DNA of 7,393 bases, from the NCBI GenBank assembly GCA_903881535.1, contig CAIRTT010000064.1, positions 1-7,393 of the forward strand, in the 5' to 3' direction. Within the stretch, counting starts at the first letter, position 1; the number at the start of each line of letters is the position of its first letter. Origin of the DNA: an uncultured Armatimonadota bacterium. Its GTDB lineage: Bacteria; Armatimonadota; Armatimonadia; Armatimonadales; Armatimonadaceae. A program made the position numbers and the translations under genes. The notes below the pieces were generated by a model that was given only the letters and a program-made list of their open reading frames with translations, had not been told where the DNA came from and did no database searches. Positions 6,602 through 7,393 of the stretch are shown here, piece after piece.

Positions 6602-7384
6602 CTAGGAACCCGTACTCGTATACGCGCGAACCCCTATCTTCCAAACAATGGCCCCTAGGCCAAAAAACAACCAGCCAATCACTGGGGCAGCCAACGCCAA
6701 ACCGGTGAACTCTCCCGTCAGCAGCGCCTTAGCCGGAATCCAGTTGATGATCGCGAGTGGGAAGACATACGTAAACACAAATGTCAGCGGGCGGCTTAGC
6801 TTATCGAGCGGGAGCTGCGCTGCCGTTTGGCCGCCGTAGACCACGGCATTTGCAACTTCAATCCCATCCACAGTCCAAAAACACAGCGTCGCCTGCATCA
6901 TCAGCAGACCGTAGAAGAGCGCCGCACCCCCGGAAATCACCGCAATCAAATACGCAAGTGTCCCAATGTTGAAGACTACGTGTGCCGCAGAGCATCCATA
7001 AATGAATGCAACCGCGCCAGCACCAATCATCCCAAACCGGCTAAACTCCGCGACCGACAGCTGTATCGCGACCGGGATAGGCCGTAGGAGCATCCGGTCG
7101 AAGTCGCCCTTGCGAATCACATGATGGAAGCGGTCAAAGCCGCGACCAACCATTTCAGCAAAACCAAAGGCAATGCGCACCAGACCAAACAACATACTCG
7201 ATGATGCAAAGTCCCAGCCGGGAATCGACCCAAAACGCGCGAAGAGTGCCCAAAGCGTTGCCCACTCGAGGAGCATCCCAAGCAATGTCGCCGATGCCCA
7301 GAGAACGGCATTCGCAGCATCCGCCAGCTGTGTCCGCAGCGCCGCCCGGGTGAAAAGCCACCACATCCGAATGTAAAATTTCAT
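6602..7384 (-). CDS. ABC-2 family transporter permease (COG3694/DUF990-like)
   Basis: This is an inner-membrane permease of 260 residues, the usual length for the family, probably part of an ABC exporter of unknown substrate. Six hydrophobic segments are seen at about residues 24-50, 61-78, 116-133, 138-165, 200-218 and 228-250. The loop RKGDFDRMLLRPIP (91-104) after the second segment is the conserved signature region of this group. The ATG at 7384 gives a typical basic, aromatic N-terminus (MKFYIRMWW). Only nine bases of upstream sequence are available, so an earlier start cannot be excluded. Family members work with an ATPase and usually a second, similar permease encoded next to them; these would lie beyond the right edge. 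The last 51 codons are repeated twice directly downstream. No terminator follows, so the thioredoxin gene may share its transcript. Confidence 0.88.
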   Translation of the reverse strand: MKFYIRMWWLFTRAALRTQLADAANAVLWASATLLGMLLEWATLWALFARFGSIPGWDFASSSMLFGLVRIAFGFAEMVGRGFDRFHHVIRKGDFDRMLLRPIPVAIQLSVAEFSRFGMIGAGAVAFIYGCSAAHVVFNIGTLAYLIAVISGGAALFYGLLMMQATLCFWTVDGIEVANAVVYGGQTAAQLPLDKLSRPLTFVFTYVFPLAIINWIPAKALLTGEFTGLALAAPVIGWLFFGLGAIVWKIGVRAYTSTGS

Positions 7385-7393
7385 CCGCCGGTC

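Larger units (their letters stand above)
6248..6800. repeat. Tandem 177-base repeat array made from the 3' end of the ABC permease gene
   Basis: Copy 1 spans 6248-6424 and copy 2 spans 6425-6601, both 177 bases (59 codons). Copy 3 is the end of the permease gene itself: 6602-6757 and, after a 30-base interruption, 6788-6800. Each copy begins with CTA, the reverse complement of the TAG stop. Copies 1 and 2 lack the 30 bases at 6758-6787 and share an 8-base junction, ATCTCCCT, that does not occur at this point in the gene. Over the 156 shared bases, copy 2 differs from copy 3 at nine positions and copy 1 from copy 3 at eleven. The differences cluster at copy positions 82-105. No target-site duplications, integrase or transposase are seen. 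The array fills the space between the permease and thioredoxin genes. Confidence 0.95.

Noticed and set aside
6195..6605. Plus-strand open frame of 136 codons with two repeated 59-residue units
   Set aside because: The repetition follows from the 177-base period being a multiple of three. The minus frame shows silent-only divergence for copy 2 and continuity with the permease, so the plus frame is a shadow.
6248..6800. CRISPR array or insertion sequence
   Set aside because: The units are 177 bases, directly adjacent without spacers and derived from the neighbouring gene. There are no terminal inverted repeats and no transposase.

Overview
This window looks like chromosomal DNA of a Gram-negative-type (diderm) bacterium with a G+C content I judge by eye to be in the mid-50s percent. 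The evidence is an AcrB-type RND efflux pump with its periplasmic adaptor, an exported TlpA-like thioredoxin and an ABC-2 membrane permease. I see no rRNA, tRNA, CRISPR array, transposase or phage gene. The phylum cannot be fixed from the sequence. The gene mix would fit a little-studied lineage such as Armatimonadota, but that is only a guess.

Layout. (1) Positions 1-4238, minus strand: a two-gene efflux operon. The adaptor (2535-4238) comes first and the RND permease (1-2538) follows, sharing four bases with it (GTGA). The permease runs off the left edge and lacks roughly its last 200 residues. (2) 4239-4492: a 254-base divergent intergenic region with weak candidate promoters in both directions. 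(3) 4493-4873, plus strand: a single-domain STAS protein of the anti-anti-sigma type, with no partner kinase or phosphatase in the window. (4) 4874-5070: two strong hairpins. One terminates the STAS gene, and the other is a symmetrical terminator serving both the STAS gene and the convergent thioredoxin gene. (5) 5071-6210, minus strand: an exported thioredoxin with a WCGPC active site and a long helical N-terminal domain. (6) 6248-6800: a tandem array of 177-base repeats formed from the 3' end of the next gene. (7) 6602-7384, minus strand: an ABC-2 family permease (COG3694/DUF990-like), complete or nearly so.

How the parts work together. The adaptor and RND permease would form the inner-membrane and periplasmic parts of a tripartite efflux pump; the outer-membrane channel gene is not in the window. 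The permease at the right edge needs an ATPase and usually a second permease, probably encoded just beyond the window. The thioredoxin lies downstream of it on the same strand with no terminator between them, so the two may share a transcript through the repeat array.

The most unusual feature is the array. The last 51 codons of the ABC permease, including the stop codon, are repeated twice more directly downstream, in the same frame. The two extra copies share a 10-codon deletion. Each has a newly formed ATG preceded by AGGGAG just after the previous stop codon. The nearer copy differs from the permease gene at nine bases, all of them synonymous. This suggests either translated 56-residue membrane mini-proteins or a reservoir of 3'-end cassettes that recombine with the gene.
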